Position numbers and translations under genes: made by a program | Source: an uncultured Bacilli bacterium | GTDB lineage: Bacteria > Bacillota_I > Bacilli_A > RF39 > UBA660 | Assembly (NCBI GenBank): GCA_934162265.1 | Contig: CAKPHZ010000014.1 | Coordinates: 1-37,747 of the forward strand | Reading direction: 5' to 3' | DNA length: 37,747 nucleotides | The notes under the pieces: model-generated | Told to the model about the DNA's origin: nothing | What the model saw: only the letters and a program-made list of their open reading frames with translations | Databases searched by the model: none | Part shown: one piece after another, positions 22,689 through 30,835 of the stretch | Layout: every line of letters starts with the position of its first letter | How positions within the stretch are numbered: position 1 is the first letter of the stretch

Positions 22689-22907
22689 ATGTCAGTAAAT
22701 GTTAGAAATAATAATATCGATGGAGCTCTTAGAATCCTTAGAACGCAATCGGCCCCAACCCTTTCTGTACTAAGAGATAAAAAAGAATACAAAAAGCCTG
22801 GAGTAAGAAGAAGAGAAGAAAAGAAAAAAAATACTATTAATTCTAGAAGAAATAGTAAGAAGAATAATTATTCAAATAGAAGTAATAGTAAAAAATATGC
22901 TGCTTAA
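22689..22907 (+). CDS. rpsU: 30S ribosomal protein bS21
   Basis: Small basic ribosomal protein near the anti-SD end of 16S rRNA. It begins MSVNVRNNNIDGALRILRTQ and continues LSVLRDKKEYKKPGVRRREE, the bS21 pattern in which VRR and KP are typical. Length is 72 aa. The last 30 residues form a Lys/Arg/Asn/Ser-rich tail, longer than the minimal core. The ATG at 22689 has AAGGGAGG 7 nt upstream; a longer frame from 22659 would start inside the promoter -10. yqeY follows after 14 nt, the common rpsU-yqeY pairing. Confidence 0.92.
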   Translation: MSVNVRNNNIDGALRILRTQSAPTLSVLRDKKEYKKPGVRRREEKKKNTINSRRNSKKNNYSNRSNSKKYAA

Positions 22908-22921
22908 GGGAGATGAATAAA

Positions 22922-23371
22922 ATGAGTTTAGCTGAGAAAATAACAGAAGATGTAAAAGTAGCAATGAAGAACCAAGATAAAGAAAAATTAAATGTCATTC
23001 GTATGGTAAAGAGTGCTATTCAGCTTGCTAAAATAGAGGCAAAACATGACTTATCTGATGAAGAAGTAATAGATGTTATTTCTAAACAAATTAAAATGAG
23101 AAAAGATTCTATCGTTGAATTTGAGAAAGCATCTCGTACTGATTTAGCAGAAAACTATAGAAAAGAAATAGAGATTTTAAAAGAGTATATGCCAGAACCT
23201 TTATCTATAGAAAAAGTAAAAGAAATCATTGATGCTGCCTTTGATAAAATAAAACCAACTTCTCCAAAACAAATGGGACTGATCATGAAAGAGGTAACTC
23301 CTCAAGTAAAAGGTAAGTTTGATATGGGAGAAGTCAGTAAAATAATAAAAGAAAAATTAAGTAGTAATTAA
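22922..23371 (+). CDS. yqeY: GatB/YqeY domain protein
   Basis: 149 aa. It is homologous to the C-terminal YqeY domain of GatB, the amidotransferase subunit that contacts tRNA. Stand-alone YqeY proteins are thought to bind tRNA but have no proven reaction. Family motifs are visible: LNVIRMVKSAIQLAKIE, KQIKMRKDSIVEFEKASR, EIEILKEYMPEPLS and MGLIMKEVTPQVKGKFDMGEV. The ATG at 22922 is preferred because the SD AAGGGAGA is 9-10 nt upstream; the ATG at 22913 lies too close to it. Confidence 0.92.
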   Translation: MSLAEKITEDVKVAMKNQDKEKLNVIRMVKSAIQLAKIEAKHDLSDEEVIDVISKQIKMRKDSIVEFEKASRTDLAENYRKEIEILKEYMPEPLSIEKVKEIIDAAFDKIKPTSPKQMGLIMKEVTPQVKGKFDMGEVSKIIKEKLSSN

Positions 23372-23381
23372 AAATAATTTT

Positions 23382-23434
23382 CTTAATTTTTTGTCAAATA
23401 ATGGGAATATCCAATTAGAGACAAAAAAATTAAG
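23382..23434 (+). other. Long stem-loop after yqeY
   Basis: CTTAATTTTTTGTC (23382-23395) pairs with 23420-23434 (GAC, seven A, TTAAG) with one bulged base, enclosing a 24-nt loop. It directly precedes a second hairpin with the terminator T run. Confidence 0.4.
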
Positions 23435-23436
23435 TT

Positions 23437-23464
23437 AGTCAATGTGAATTGCATTGACTTTTTT
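23437..23464 (+). terminator. Terminator of rpsU-yqeY
   Basis: AGTCAATG (23437-23444) pairs with CATTGACT (23452-23459), followed by a T run. Confidence 0.82.
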
Positions 23465-23480
23465 CTTTGTATTTTGTGAC

Positions 23481-23508
23481 AAAAAACACATCTAAAAAAC
23501 TAGATGTG
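23481..23508 (-). terminator. Terminator of the minus-strand two-TM gene
   Basis: On the minus strand CACATCTA (plus 23501-23508), a 6-nt loop, TAGATGTG (plus 23487-23494), then TTTTTT. It lies about 130 nt past the stop codon. Confidence 0.75.
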
Positions 23509-23517
23509 ATATTTATT

Positions 23518-23624
23518 AATGCTATACTCTAAACGATTTTAAAAATCATTAAAATTAATGACTATTTGTAACGATTACTTTTCATAATATATCAGAATAA
23601 TTATCTAATATAAGATATAGCATT
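23518..23624 (-). other. Long 3' untranslated region with a 9-bp distant inverted repeat
   Basis: AATGCTATA (23518-23526) is complementary to TATAGCATT (23616-23624), about 90 nt apart. The segment lies between the stop of the minus-strand gene and its terminator, so it would form a folded 3' UTR. No ORF is credible in it. Confidence 0.35.
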
Positions 23625-23634
23625 CAAAGAAAAA

Positions 23635-24000
23635 CTATTTATTAGAATTATTACTTTTATTAGATGAAAGTTGTAAGATAGTATTTAAGTTAGCTTTTTT
23701 ATAGCAAGAAACAAAATCAGAATCTAAAACTCCATCTCCCATCAAGTTAATCACAGCATTAACAAGTGCTGGAATCAAATATATAGCCATACAAAGAATA
23801 GCTCTTTTAATTAATAATTTTCCATTTTTTGCCATCTCATCAGTACCATTCGCTAAAACGCTTTTGGCTAAATCTATTATTGCCATTAAAATTAATCCAA
23901 TAGGAATAAGAATCCAAGCAATTTTAAGAAGCTGTTTAATAAAGAAAATAACACCTAAGAATGTAGGCTCGCTACATAAATCTATTAAAGAAAAAATCAC
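23635..24000 (-). CDS. Small two-TM membrane protein, possibly VirB2/TrbC-pilin-like
   Basis: 121 aa. A first hydrophobic region (about residues 15-50, LGVIFFIKQLLKIAWILIPIGLIL...) and a second (about 72-92, AILCMAIYLIPALVNAVI) are separated by a polar segment with KNGKLLIKR. The Ser/Asn-rich C-terminus is hydrophilic. Two closely placed hydrophobic helices with a short basic loop are reminiscent of VirB2/TrbC-type small membrane proteins, but there is no secretion locus nearby and I cannot confirm a family. The start is GTG at 24000 with the SD AGGTGG 5 nt upstream; an ATG slightly upstream is out of frame. It is transcribed alone. Confidence 0.65.
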   Translation of the reverse strand: MIFSLIDLCSEPTFLGVIFFIKQLLKIAWILIPIGLILMAIIDLAKSVLANGTDEMAKNGKLLIKRAILCMAIYLIPALVNAVINLMGDGVLDSDFVSCYKKANLNTILQLSSNKSNNSNK

Positions 24001-24019
24001 TCATACCACCTCTGTTAAC

Positions 24020-24048
24020 ATTATAACATTAAAAAAAATAATAAGCAA
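24020..24048 (-). promoter_or_regulatory. Promoter of the two-TM gene
   Basis: On the minus strand: TTGCTT (plus 24043-24048), 17-nt spacer, TATAAT (plus 24020-24025) with an extended TGT upstream. Confidence 0.75.
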
Positions 24049-24092
24049 TTAGATTTAAGAATGACAAAAAATGAAAAAATCAAAAAAAATAC

Positions 24093-24121
24093 TTACACGA
24101 AAATTTTTTTTGTGGTATATT
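24093..24121 (+). promoter_or_regulatory. Promoter of the MATE-kinase fusion gene
   Basis: TTACAC (24093-24098), 17-nt spacer, TATATT (24116-24121) with extended TGG. Confidence 0.6.
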
Positions 24122-24162
24122 GAATAAGCGACAAATTTTATTGTTAGAAAGAGGTGTTTATT

Positions 24163-26148
24163 TTGAAAAAAATCGATTTAGGAAAAGATGACATTAATAA
24201 ATTATTGCTATCCTTTTCTATCCCATGCGTAATTAGCATGTTAATCAATTCCATTTATAATATTGTTGATCAAATATTTATTGGAAAAGGAGTAGGAACA
24301 TTAGGAAATGCTGCTACTAATGTAATATTTCCATTAGTTATTATATTCAATGCCGTAGCAGGACTAATTGGAAATGGAGCCGCAGCAAATTTATCTCTAA
24401 AACTAGGAGAAGGAAAGAAAGAAGAAGGAGGAAAAATTATTGGTACTTCTTTTACACTTTCTATACTAGTTTCCATCATTTTAAGTATTTTATCTTATTT
24501 ATTCTTATCTCAATTAGTTTATGCTTTTGGTTGTACAGAAAAAGTTTACCAATATGCAATGGATTATGGAAAAATTATTATTATAGGAGCTCCATTCATG
24601 ATGACATACTCAGCCTTAGCCCAAATCATAAGAGCAGATGGCTCACCAAAATATTCCATGATTCTATTAGTAGTAGGAGCTATATTAAATATTATTCTAG
24701 ATCCAATTTTTATCTTTAGTTTTAATATGGGAGTAAAAGGAGGAGCAATCGCAACCGTTATTGGACAACTTGTATCATTTTTAATGGCAGTTCTTTACTT
24801 AAAAAAATTAAAATCAGTAACCATAAAAAAAGAATCATTCAAATTAGATAAAAGTATCTTCAGAATTTTAGGATTAGGTTTATCTTCTTTTATCACCCAA
24901 ATGACAGTATTAACCTTATTTATCTTTATGAACAACATGATGACCAAATATGGAGCACATACAAAATATGGATCAGATATTCCATTATCTGTTTATGGAG
25001 TTATCTCAAAATTAAATAGCTTATATATTTCTACAATTTTAGGAATCTCTATTGGAGCACAACCAATAATAGGATTTAACTATGGAGCTCAAAAATATGA
25101 TAGAGTAAGAGAAACTCTAAAAAAAGTATTAATAGTAAATTTAATGGTAGGACTTACTTTTAATATTATTTTTTATTGTTTTCCTAAAGAATTAGTGAGT
25201 ATCTTTATTTCAACCAAAGATCCTAGTTATAAATTATTTATAGAATTTGCCATTCTAATTTGCCACAGTTTCTTAATGTTAATGGGATTAAATTTCCTAG
25301 AAATGACGACATCAATCGTTGTCCAATCTCTTGGAAATGTCAAAAAAGCAACCGCAGTATCCTTCATCAGACAAATCATTTTATTTATTCCAATAGCATG
25401 CTTTCTATGTATAACTTTAAACAAAGGAGTTAAAGGAGTATTACAAGCAGGACCAATTGCTGATGGAATAACATTCATTATTGCTATTTTCATCATATCT
25501 AGTGAATATAAAAAATTATCAAATAAGACGTTAGTAGAAGAAAATACTTCTATAGATTTATCTATAAATAAAGATTTATCAAAGGAAAAGATTATTATCA
25601 CGATCTCAAGAGAATATGGAAGTGGAGGAAGATATGTTGGAAAAATATTAGCAGAAAATTTAAAAGTTCCTTTCTATGATAAAGAGTTAATTACACTAAC
25701 TAGTAAATCATCTGGATTAGGAAAAGAATATATTGAAAAAAGTGATCAAAAACTATCTAGTGGAAAATTCGAAGGGAATAATGACGATAGAATTTTTATT
25801 GCTGAAGAAAAAGTAATAAAAAAACTTGCCAAAACTTCATGTGTTATTGTAGGTAGATGTGCCGACTATATTTTAAAAGATAATAAAAATACACTTTCTA
25901 TTTTCCTATACAGCAAAGATGAAGATAAAGTAAAAAGAGCAACAAAATATTATGGATTAGAAGAAAAAACAGCCTTAAAACAAATAAAAAAGATAAACAA
26001 TGAAAGAGCTAGGCATTATAAATATTACACCAATAGAAATTGGTATGATTTTAATAACTATGATATAGCTTTAAATGTAGATACATTAGGAGTAGAAAAT
26101 ACGGCTAAATTGATTGAAGAATATATAAAGAATCAAAGAAACAAATAA
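24163..26148 (+). CDS. MATE-family transporter fused to a cytidylate-kinase-like domain
   Basis: 661 aa in one uninterrupted frame. Residues 1 to about 450 are a 12-TM MATE efflux transporter (drug or cation antiport), with IPCVISMLINSIYNIVDQIFIG at the start and the usual QIIRADGSPKYSM and GAQPIIGFNYGA segments. After a linker of about 25 residues, a soluble domain begins near 476 with IIITISREYGSGGRYVGKIL, the P-loop-bearing opening of the cytidylate-kinase-like family (Cytidylate_kin2). FYDKELITL, VIVGRCADYIL, FLYSKDEDKVKRA and a C-terminal helix follow. The ligand is unknown. The start is TTG at 24163, with GAGG 8 nt upstream; the GTG at 24154 overlaps that SD. It stands alone between a promoter and a terminator. 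Confidence 0.87.
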   Translation: MKKIDLGKDDINKLLLSFSIPCVISMLINSIYNIVDQIFIGKGVGTLGNAATNVIFPLVIIFNAVAGLIGNGAAANLSLKLGEGKKEEGGKIIGTSFTLSILVSIILSILSYLFLSQLVYAFGCTEKVYQYAMDYGKIIIIGAPFMMTYSALAQIIRADGSPKYSMILLVVGAILNIILDPIFIFSFNMGVKGGAIATVIGQLVSFLMAVLYLKKLKSVTIKKESFKLDKSIFRILGLGLSSFITQMTVLTLFIFMNNMMTKYGAHTKYGSDIPLSVYGVISKLNSLYISTILGISIGAQPIIGFNYGAQKYDRVRETLKKVLIVNLMVGLTFNIIFYCFPKELVSIFISTKDPSYKLFIEFAILICHSFLMLMGLNFLEMTTSIVVQSLGNVKKATAVSFIRQIILFIPIACFLCITLNKGVKGVLQAGPIADGITFIIAIFIISSEYKKLSNKTLVEENTSIDLSINKDLSKEKIIITISREYGSGGRYVGKILAENLKVPFYDKELITLTSKSSGLGKEYIEKSDQKLSSGKFEGNNDDRIFIAEEKVIKKLAKTSCVIVGRCADYILKDNKNTLSIFLYSKDEDKVKRATKYYGLEEKTALKQIKKINNERARHYKYYTNRNWYDFNNYDIALNVDTLGVENTAKLIEEYIKNQRNK

Positions 26149-26165
26149 TTTCTTTGTTTTTTTTT
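26134..26165 (+). terminator. Terminator of the MATE-kinase gene
   Basis: CAAAGAAA (26134-26141) pairs with TTTCTTTG (26149-26156) around a loop holding the stop codon, then nine T. Confidence 0.88.
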
Positions 26166-26206
26166 AACAATATCTCTAAATTAAATAACAAAATTTCAAA
26201 AAGGTG

Positions 26207-26235
26207 TTTCAAAAAAAATTAAAATATGTTATTAT
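26207..26235 (+). promoter_or_regulatory. Promoter of the surface-protein export unit
   Basis: TTTCAA (26207-26212), 17-nt spacer, TATTAT (26230-26235) with extended TGT. A strong SD AGGAGG lies before the ATG at 26263. Confidence 0.6.
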
Positions 26236-26262
26236 TTTAATACAGATAGGAGGTCTATAAAT

Positions 26263-26913
26263 ATGGAAAAGAAAAGAACAGGGCAAGCGATTGCCATTAT
26301 GGCATTAGTTGTCGGAGTAGTAGGAGTATCAATTGGGTTCTCTGCATTTTCAAATGCCTTAAAAATTCAATCAAGTGCAACTGTAACACCAGATAAAGAT
26401 ACACTAAATGTTGATTTTTCTAGTTCTGATCAAAGCGTTGATGCAAGTGAAATTGTACCAACTGTAACAGGTTCAATTCAAGCAACAAACGCAATAATTA
26501 ATAATACAAATGATCCGACTATCAGCAATCTAAGTGCGACATTTACTGAACCTGGTCAATCAGCTACTTACAGCTTTTATGCTTACAATGCTGGAGAATT
26601 AACTGCATATCTAAAAAGTATAATTTATGGAAATGCAACTGGTGAAACAACAAATAAAGTTTGTAAGGCAAAAGAAGGAACTACTGATGCATTAGTTCAA
26701 AAAGCTTGTGGAGGCATTTCACTAAAAGTAAAAGTAGGAACAGAAGCAGATACAACTAGTGGGATAGGAAGCGTTGCTAGTCATTCCTTAAAGAAAGCAA
26801 CAGGAGAAGCTGTTACAGTTACTTTAGAATACGCTGCCGGCGCTGAAAGAGCAGATGGTGACTTTACCGTTTCATTTGGCGATGTTACTTTAAATTACAG
26901 TTCAGCAGATTAA
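26263..26913 (+). CDS. Secreted surface protein with SipW-type leader, next to its probable signal peptidase
   Basis: 216 aa. The leader is MEKKRTGQAIAIMALVVGVV followed by GVSIGFSAFSNALKIQSSATVTPD, a hydrophobic core then an F-S-A-F-S segment like other SipW-type substrates. The mature part is Thr/Ser/Ala-rich with predicted strands (TYSFYAYNAGELTAYLKSI, AVTVTLEYAAGAE, FTVSFGDVTLNYSS). A Cys pair lies in VCKAKEGTTDALVQKAC. It differs from the two TasA-like proteins upstream beyond the leader. Codon use is richer in G/C than its neighbours and the SD is near-perfect, so it is probably abundant. The signal peptidase gene follows after 46 nt and a weak hairpin. Confidence 0.78.
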   Translation: MEKKRTGQAIAIMALVVGVVGVSIGFSAFSNALKIQSSATVTPDKDTLNVDFSSSDQSVDASEIVPTVTGSIQATNAIINNTNDPTISNLSATFTEPGQSATYSFYAYNAGELTAYLKSIIYGNATGETTNKVCKAKEGTTDALVQKACGGISLKVKVGTEADTTSGIGSVASHSLKKATGEAVTVTLEYAAGAERADGDFTVSFGDVTLNYSSAD

Positions 26914-26916
26914 AAT

Positions 26917-26942
26917 ATGGCACGGTTTAACTGTGTCATTTT
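26917..26942 (+). terminator. Weak hairpin (attenuator) between surface protein and signal peptidase genes
   Basis: ATGGCACGG (26917-26925) pairs with CTGTGTCAT (26931-26939), two G-U pairs, then TTTT. Its moderate strength and short T run would let some transcription through to the peptidase, giving more substrate than enzyme. Confidence 0.55.
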
Positions 26943-26959
26943 AAAGTTAGGAGGATAAT

Positions 26960-28084
26960 ATGAAAAAAAGCTACATCAAATTAATTATCTTTTCTTTCAG
27001 TTTTATCCTTTTTTTTCTATTAAATAGTCTAAAATTTCAATTTTTAAATCAAACAATACTAAATATTATCTTAATTTTATTATTAGGATTAACCTACTTT
27101 TTATTTGGATTTGAAAAAAATAGAAAACGCTATTGGAAAGATATTGTATTAGAAATTATTATTATATTAATCTCATTTTTTTTGATATATTATCTATCAG
27201 GAGTTTTTATAGGTTTTGCAAAAACAAAAAATTACTTAACCATAACTTCCTTTAAAAAATTTATTTTCCCAATATTTATCTATATTATTTTAAAAGAGTA
27301 TTTAAGATATCAACTAATAATGAAAGCAAGTGAAGAGAAAAAATTAATTTACTTAATTTGCATATTCTTTATTGCATTAGAAAATACTGTTCCTTTTTCA
27401 ATTCATCCACTTTCTTTTAACCAAGAAATGTTTTTATTTCTTGCTCTAACATTTATACCATCAATTACAGAAAATATATTATGCACTTATCTATCGTTAA
27501 ACTTTGGGTATATGCCGGGAATAGTTTATTTATGGATAACCAAGTTATATTTCTATATTTTACCGCTAATTCCTAATCCAAACGAATATATCTATTCCAT
27601 GGTCTTTTTCCTTCTACCAGTTTTTGTACTATTTAGAATAAAAAGTTGGCAACAGAAGGATAGAACCAATCCAATAGAAAGAGAACAACAAAATAAATCA
27701 GGACTAATTTATTATTTACCAGCATTAATCATTACTATAGTTTTAGTTTATTTTGTATCAGGATATTTTAAATACTATGCTATAGCAATTGCAAGTAATT
27801 CTATGAGTCCTTGTTTTTATAAAGGAGACGTTGTAATTGTTGATCAAAAATATAAAAATCTAAACCAAGGAGATATCATTGCCTTTAAATATGAAGGAAC
27901 AGTAATTGTTCATAGAATTAATCAGATTATTAAACAAAAAAATGAATATTATATTTATACAAAAGGAGATGCCAATCATAATCCTGATAATTATAAAATA
28001 ACAAAAGATATGATTTTAGGAGTAGTTAAGTGTAAAATTCCTTATATAGGAAAACCTACTGTATTACTTAATGAATATTGGTAA
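26960..28084 (+). CDS. SipW/ER-type signal peptidase I with an N-terminal polytopic membrane domain
   Basis: 374 aa. Residues 1 to about 230 are highly hydrophobic, with roughly seven TM segments (about 5-25, 30-50, 60-85, 98-118, 126-143, 155-205, 210-228). I do not recognise this part. After a charged linker, a further TM helix (about 249-270) leads into a signal peptidase I domain: S281 in SNSMSP, GDVVIV, H318 in GTVIVHRI and KGDAN (335-339). His in place of the usual catalytic Lys marks the SipW/archaeal/ER class, which processes TasA- and camelysin-type precursors. SipW is normally about 190 aa, so the N-terminal half is an addition. It is 46 nt after a candidate substrate and 13 nt before a DUF5305-like gene. 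Confidence 0.85.
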   Translation: MKKSYIKLIIFSFSFILFFLLNSLKFQFLNQTILNIILILLLGLTYFLFGFEKNRKRYWKDIVLEIIIILISFFLIYYLSGVFIGFAKTKNYLTITSFKKFIFPIFIYIILKEYLRYQLIMKASEEKKLIYLICIFFIALENTVPFSIHPLSFNQEMFLFLALTFIPSITENILCTYLSLNFGYMPGIVYLWITKLYFYILPLIPNPNEYIYSMVFFLLPVFVLFRIKSWQQKDRTNPIEREQQNKSGLIYYLPALIITIVLVYFVSGYFKYYAIAIASNSMSPCFYKGDVVIVDQKYKNLNQGDIIAFKYEGTVIVHRINQIIKQKNEYYIYTKGDANHNPDNYKITKDMILGVVKCKIPYIGKPTVLLNEYW

Positions 28085-28097
28085 GAGGTGATAAATC

Positions 28098-29237
28098 ATG
28101 CAATTAAAAAACCAAAGCAAAAAATCAAAAAGAAGAAAAAAAATAAAGAAAAAAAGTTTATCTAATCATAAAAAACTATTTGGTAGAATTTATATTTCTT
28201 ATACAAAAAGATATGTAATTTTTTTATTACTATTCATTCTTTTCTTTAGTTTAGGAATTTATTTTATTTTAAATTCAACAGATATTGTACAAGAAGAAAA
28301 TATATTTTACCAAGAAAAAAGTAACGTAGACTATTCAGTTTGCTTAAACAATAATGATTTTTATGAAGAAAAATGCTTAGCAAAAGATATGTCCTATATT
28401 GCTAGTTTAATTAACAAGATATCCCTTGATTTTAACTATCAATTTATGACCAACAAAGAAACATTAAATCAACCATTTGAATATGAAATATTAGCAAAAT
28501 TAGTTATTGCTAATAACGATACTAATACAAATTATTATGAAAAAAAATATACTTTAGTAGAAAAAACTTCTAACGAAGTAAAAAAGATAGATAAGTATTA
28601 TACATTAAATAAACAAATTGACATAGATTATAATACTTATAATGAAATTGCTAACAGATTTAAATCACAATATGGAATAGATACCAATAGTTATTTAGAA
28701 ATATATTTAATCACATATAACAAATCTTCTTCAGAATACACGATACCATCATCAAGTGTTACATCACTCCAAATCCCTTTATCTCAAAAAGCAATTCAAA
28801 TTAAACTAAATGCAAAAGAATTAAACACTAAACAAAACCAATTAGTAACAAGAAATCAGTTCCTATTATCAAATATAATTTATCTAATACTTGGAACATT
28901 GTGCATCTTATTTTCCATTGCTTATATTCTTACTGTAATAAAAATGAGTAGTATTTTAGGAAAAAAGAAAAATGAATATGACAAATATTTAAGTAAAATA
29001 TTAAGAGAATATGATAGATTAATTGTAGAAACTTCTACTTATCCCAAAATAGAAGATTATCATCTATTAAAAATTAATAGCTTTGATGAATTATTAGATG
29101 TAAGAGATAATTTAAGACTTCCCATTATGTATTATAATGTTACCTCTCATCAAAAATCACATTTTTATATTCTTCAAGAAAAAAATATTTACTTATATAC
29201 CTTGAAATTAGTTGATATAACAAAAGAAAAAAATTAA
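28098..29237 (+). CDS. DUF5305-like bitopic membrane protein
   Basis: 379 aa. A very basic N-terminus (Lys/Arg-rich, residues 5-28) is followed by a TM helix (about 39-58), an extracytoplasmic domain (about 60-255) with strand-like pieces such as QPFEYEILAKLVIANND and KKYTLVEKT, a second TM helix (about 258-282), and a cytoplasmic tail. The tail contains YDKYLSKILREYDRLIVET, INSFDELLDVRDNLRLPIMYY and FYILQEKNIYLYTL, which resembles the C-terminal part of DUF5305 proteins. Such proteins are often encoded beside signal peptidases in archaea and Bacillota, as far as I recall. The 13-nt gap and SD AGAGGTGA show co-transcription with the peptidase. Role unknown; a scaffold or partner in surface-protein maturation is inferred. 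Confidence 0.72.
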   Translation: MQLKNQSKKSKRRKKIKKKSLSNHKKLFGRIYISYTKRYVIFLLLFILFFSLGIYFILNSTDIVQEENIFYQEKSNVDYSVCLNNNDFYEEKCLAKDMSYIASLINKISLDFNYQFMTNKETLNQPFEYEILAKLVIANNDTNTNYYEKKYTLVEKTSNEVKKIDKYYTLNKQIDIDYNTYNEIANRFKSQYGIDTNSYLEIYLITYNKSSSEYTIPSSSVTSLQIPLSQKAIQIKLNAKELNTKQNQLVTRNQFLLSNIIYLILGTLCILFSIAYILTVIKMSSILGKKKNEYDKYLSKILREYDRLIVETSTYPKIEDYHLLKINSFDELLDVRDNLRLPIMYYNVTSHQKSHFYILQEKNIYLYTLKLVDITKEKN

Positions 29238-29270
29238 AGAAGACTTAGTTATCTATCTTTAATTTTTTTC
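29231..29270. terminator. Bidirectional terminator between DUF5305-like and osmoprotectant transporter genes
   Basis: AAATTAAAG (29231-29239) pairs with CTTTAATTT (29257-29265). T runs follow on both strands. Confidence 0.75.
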
Positions 29271-29272
29271 TT

Positions 29273-30835
29273 TTAATCAATCAACCCATTCTTCTTTAAA
29301 AAGCCTTTTGCTACATTGCTAGGTTTCTGATTTAAAACATCAACATTATAATTTAATTCTCTCATCACTTCATCACTTAAATAAGGAGAAAGTGCCTCTA
29401 AAGTAATTTTTACTTCTGGATAGTTTTTAAGAATATTATCATTTACAACAGGTACAGCTTGATAAGGAAGAAAGAAATTCTTATCATCATCTAAAACAAC
29501 CAAATTAAATTTTTTAATTAAAGCATCTGTAGAAAAAGCATCAACAACATCACTTTCTTTATTCATTAATGCAGTATAACGAGGAGCACCATCAATAGCA
29601 ATTACTTTTTTAAAGTGAAGAGGATAGGTTTTTTTAAGCCCTAAATAGCAATCATTTCTTTCCATAAAGGTTAGAGTAGGAGAGAAAGTCAATTTACTAG
29701 AAATATTAGCCAAATCACTAATACTACGAATATTATATTGATTAGCCAAATCTTTTCTAATCGCTAAAGTATAAGTATTATTAAAATTTAAATCATGTAA
29801 AATATTTAAATTATATTTTTCCTTAAATTCTTCTTTAGAAATGCGATAAACTTTATTGGCATCAGAAATAGGTTGATGCTTTAAGAAACTACCATAAATT
29901 GTACCAGTATAATCTACATACATATCAATACTATTTTTCTTAATTGCTTCTAATACAATAGAAGAAGAACCCAAAGATAATTTCTGATTCACATGAATAT
30001 TTGTATTATCTTCTACTAAATACTTTATCATATAAGATAAAATTTCTTGCTCAGTAAAATCCATACTACCAATAGTAATCGTTCTTTCATTCTTTTTATT
30101 AATAGTATAATTGGATAAGAAAAACCCAAGAAAAACAACAACAATCAAACTAAGAATAATTCCTTGCGTAAGAGGCCTTTTCCAAAAAGGTTTCTTTTTT
30201 TCTTTTTTAGATTTTTGAGGAGTAACCAAACTTTCAATAATGCTAAGAGCATAATCAATAAGTAATGCTAAAATACAAGCTGGAATGGCACCTGCTAAAA
30301 TCTGCGCATTATTGACTGAACGTATACCAGCATAAACTAAATATCCCAAACCACCAGCTCCAACAAAGGCAGCCAAAGTCATCAAACCAACAGCACTAAC
30401 CGCCGATATACGAATCCCTGCCATAATCACTGGAAGAGCAAGAGGAATTTGAATTTTAGTAAGTACCTGCCATGGCGTTAAACCAATCCCTGTAGCAGCC
30501 TCCAACATCTGCTCATTAATACTCTTAATTCCCGTATAAGTATTTTTAATAATAGGAAGAAGAGAGTAAAGAATAACCATTACAATAGCAGGAAGTGATC
30601 CAATTCCCAAAAAAGGAATAGCAAACCCAAGTAAAGCCATTGAAGGAATCGCTTGAATTACACTAGCAATTCCTAAAATAGGCTTAGATAATTTTTGCTT
30701 ATAACTAATCAAAATTCCAATAGGAATTCCAATTAATATAGCGATAAAAATAGATAACCCAGTAAGTTTAATATGTTCAATTAAAAGGTTTAATAATTCC
30801 TGATAATTAGAAGTAATATAATTAAAGAATTCCAT
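29273..30835 (-). CDS. Osmoprotectant ABC transporter permease fused to substrate-binding domain
   Basis: 520 aa. The N-terminal half is an ABC permease of the OpuB/OpuC/OpuF type with about six TM segments and the coupling-loop region EQMLEAATGIGLTPWQVLTKIQIPLALP (positions about 110-137). After a seventh TM (about 225-245) an OpuAC-type glycine betaine/carnitine/choline-binding domain runs to the end (starting RTITIGSMDFTEQEILSYMI). It is displayed outside, tethered to the permease, as in OpuF/OpuA-type fusions. I set the start at ATG 30835 (MEFFNYITS), preceded by GAGGG; a GTG four codons upstream is possible. It overlaps the ATPase gene by 14 nt. The ligand is inferred as a quaternary amine. 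Confidence 0.9.
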   Translation of the reverse strand: MEFFNYITSNYQELLNLLIEHIKLTGLSIFIAILIGIPIGILISYKQKLSKPILGIASVIQAIPSMALLGFAIPFLGIGSLPAIVMVILYSLLPIIKNTYTGIKSINEQMLEAATGIGLTPWQVLTKIQIPLALPVIMAGIRISAVSAVGLMTLAAFVGAGGLGYLVYAGIRSVNNAQILAGAIPACILALLIDYALSIIESLVTPQKSKKEKKKPFWKRPLTQGIILSLIVVVFLGFFLSNYTINKKNERTITIGSMDFTEQEILSYMIKYLVEDNTNIHVNQKLSLGSSSIVLEAIKKNSIDMYVDYTGTIYGSFLKHQPISDANKVYRISKEEFKEKYNLNILHDLNFNNTYTLAIRKDLANQYNIRSISDLANISSKLTFSPTLTFMERNDCYLGLKKTYPLHFKKVIAIDGAPRYTALMNKESDVVDAFSTDALIKKFNLVVLDDDKNFFLPYQAVPVVNDNILKNYPEVKITLEALSPYLSDEVMRELNYNVDVLNQKPSNVAKGFLKKNGLID

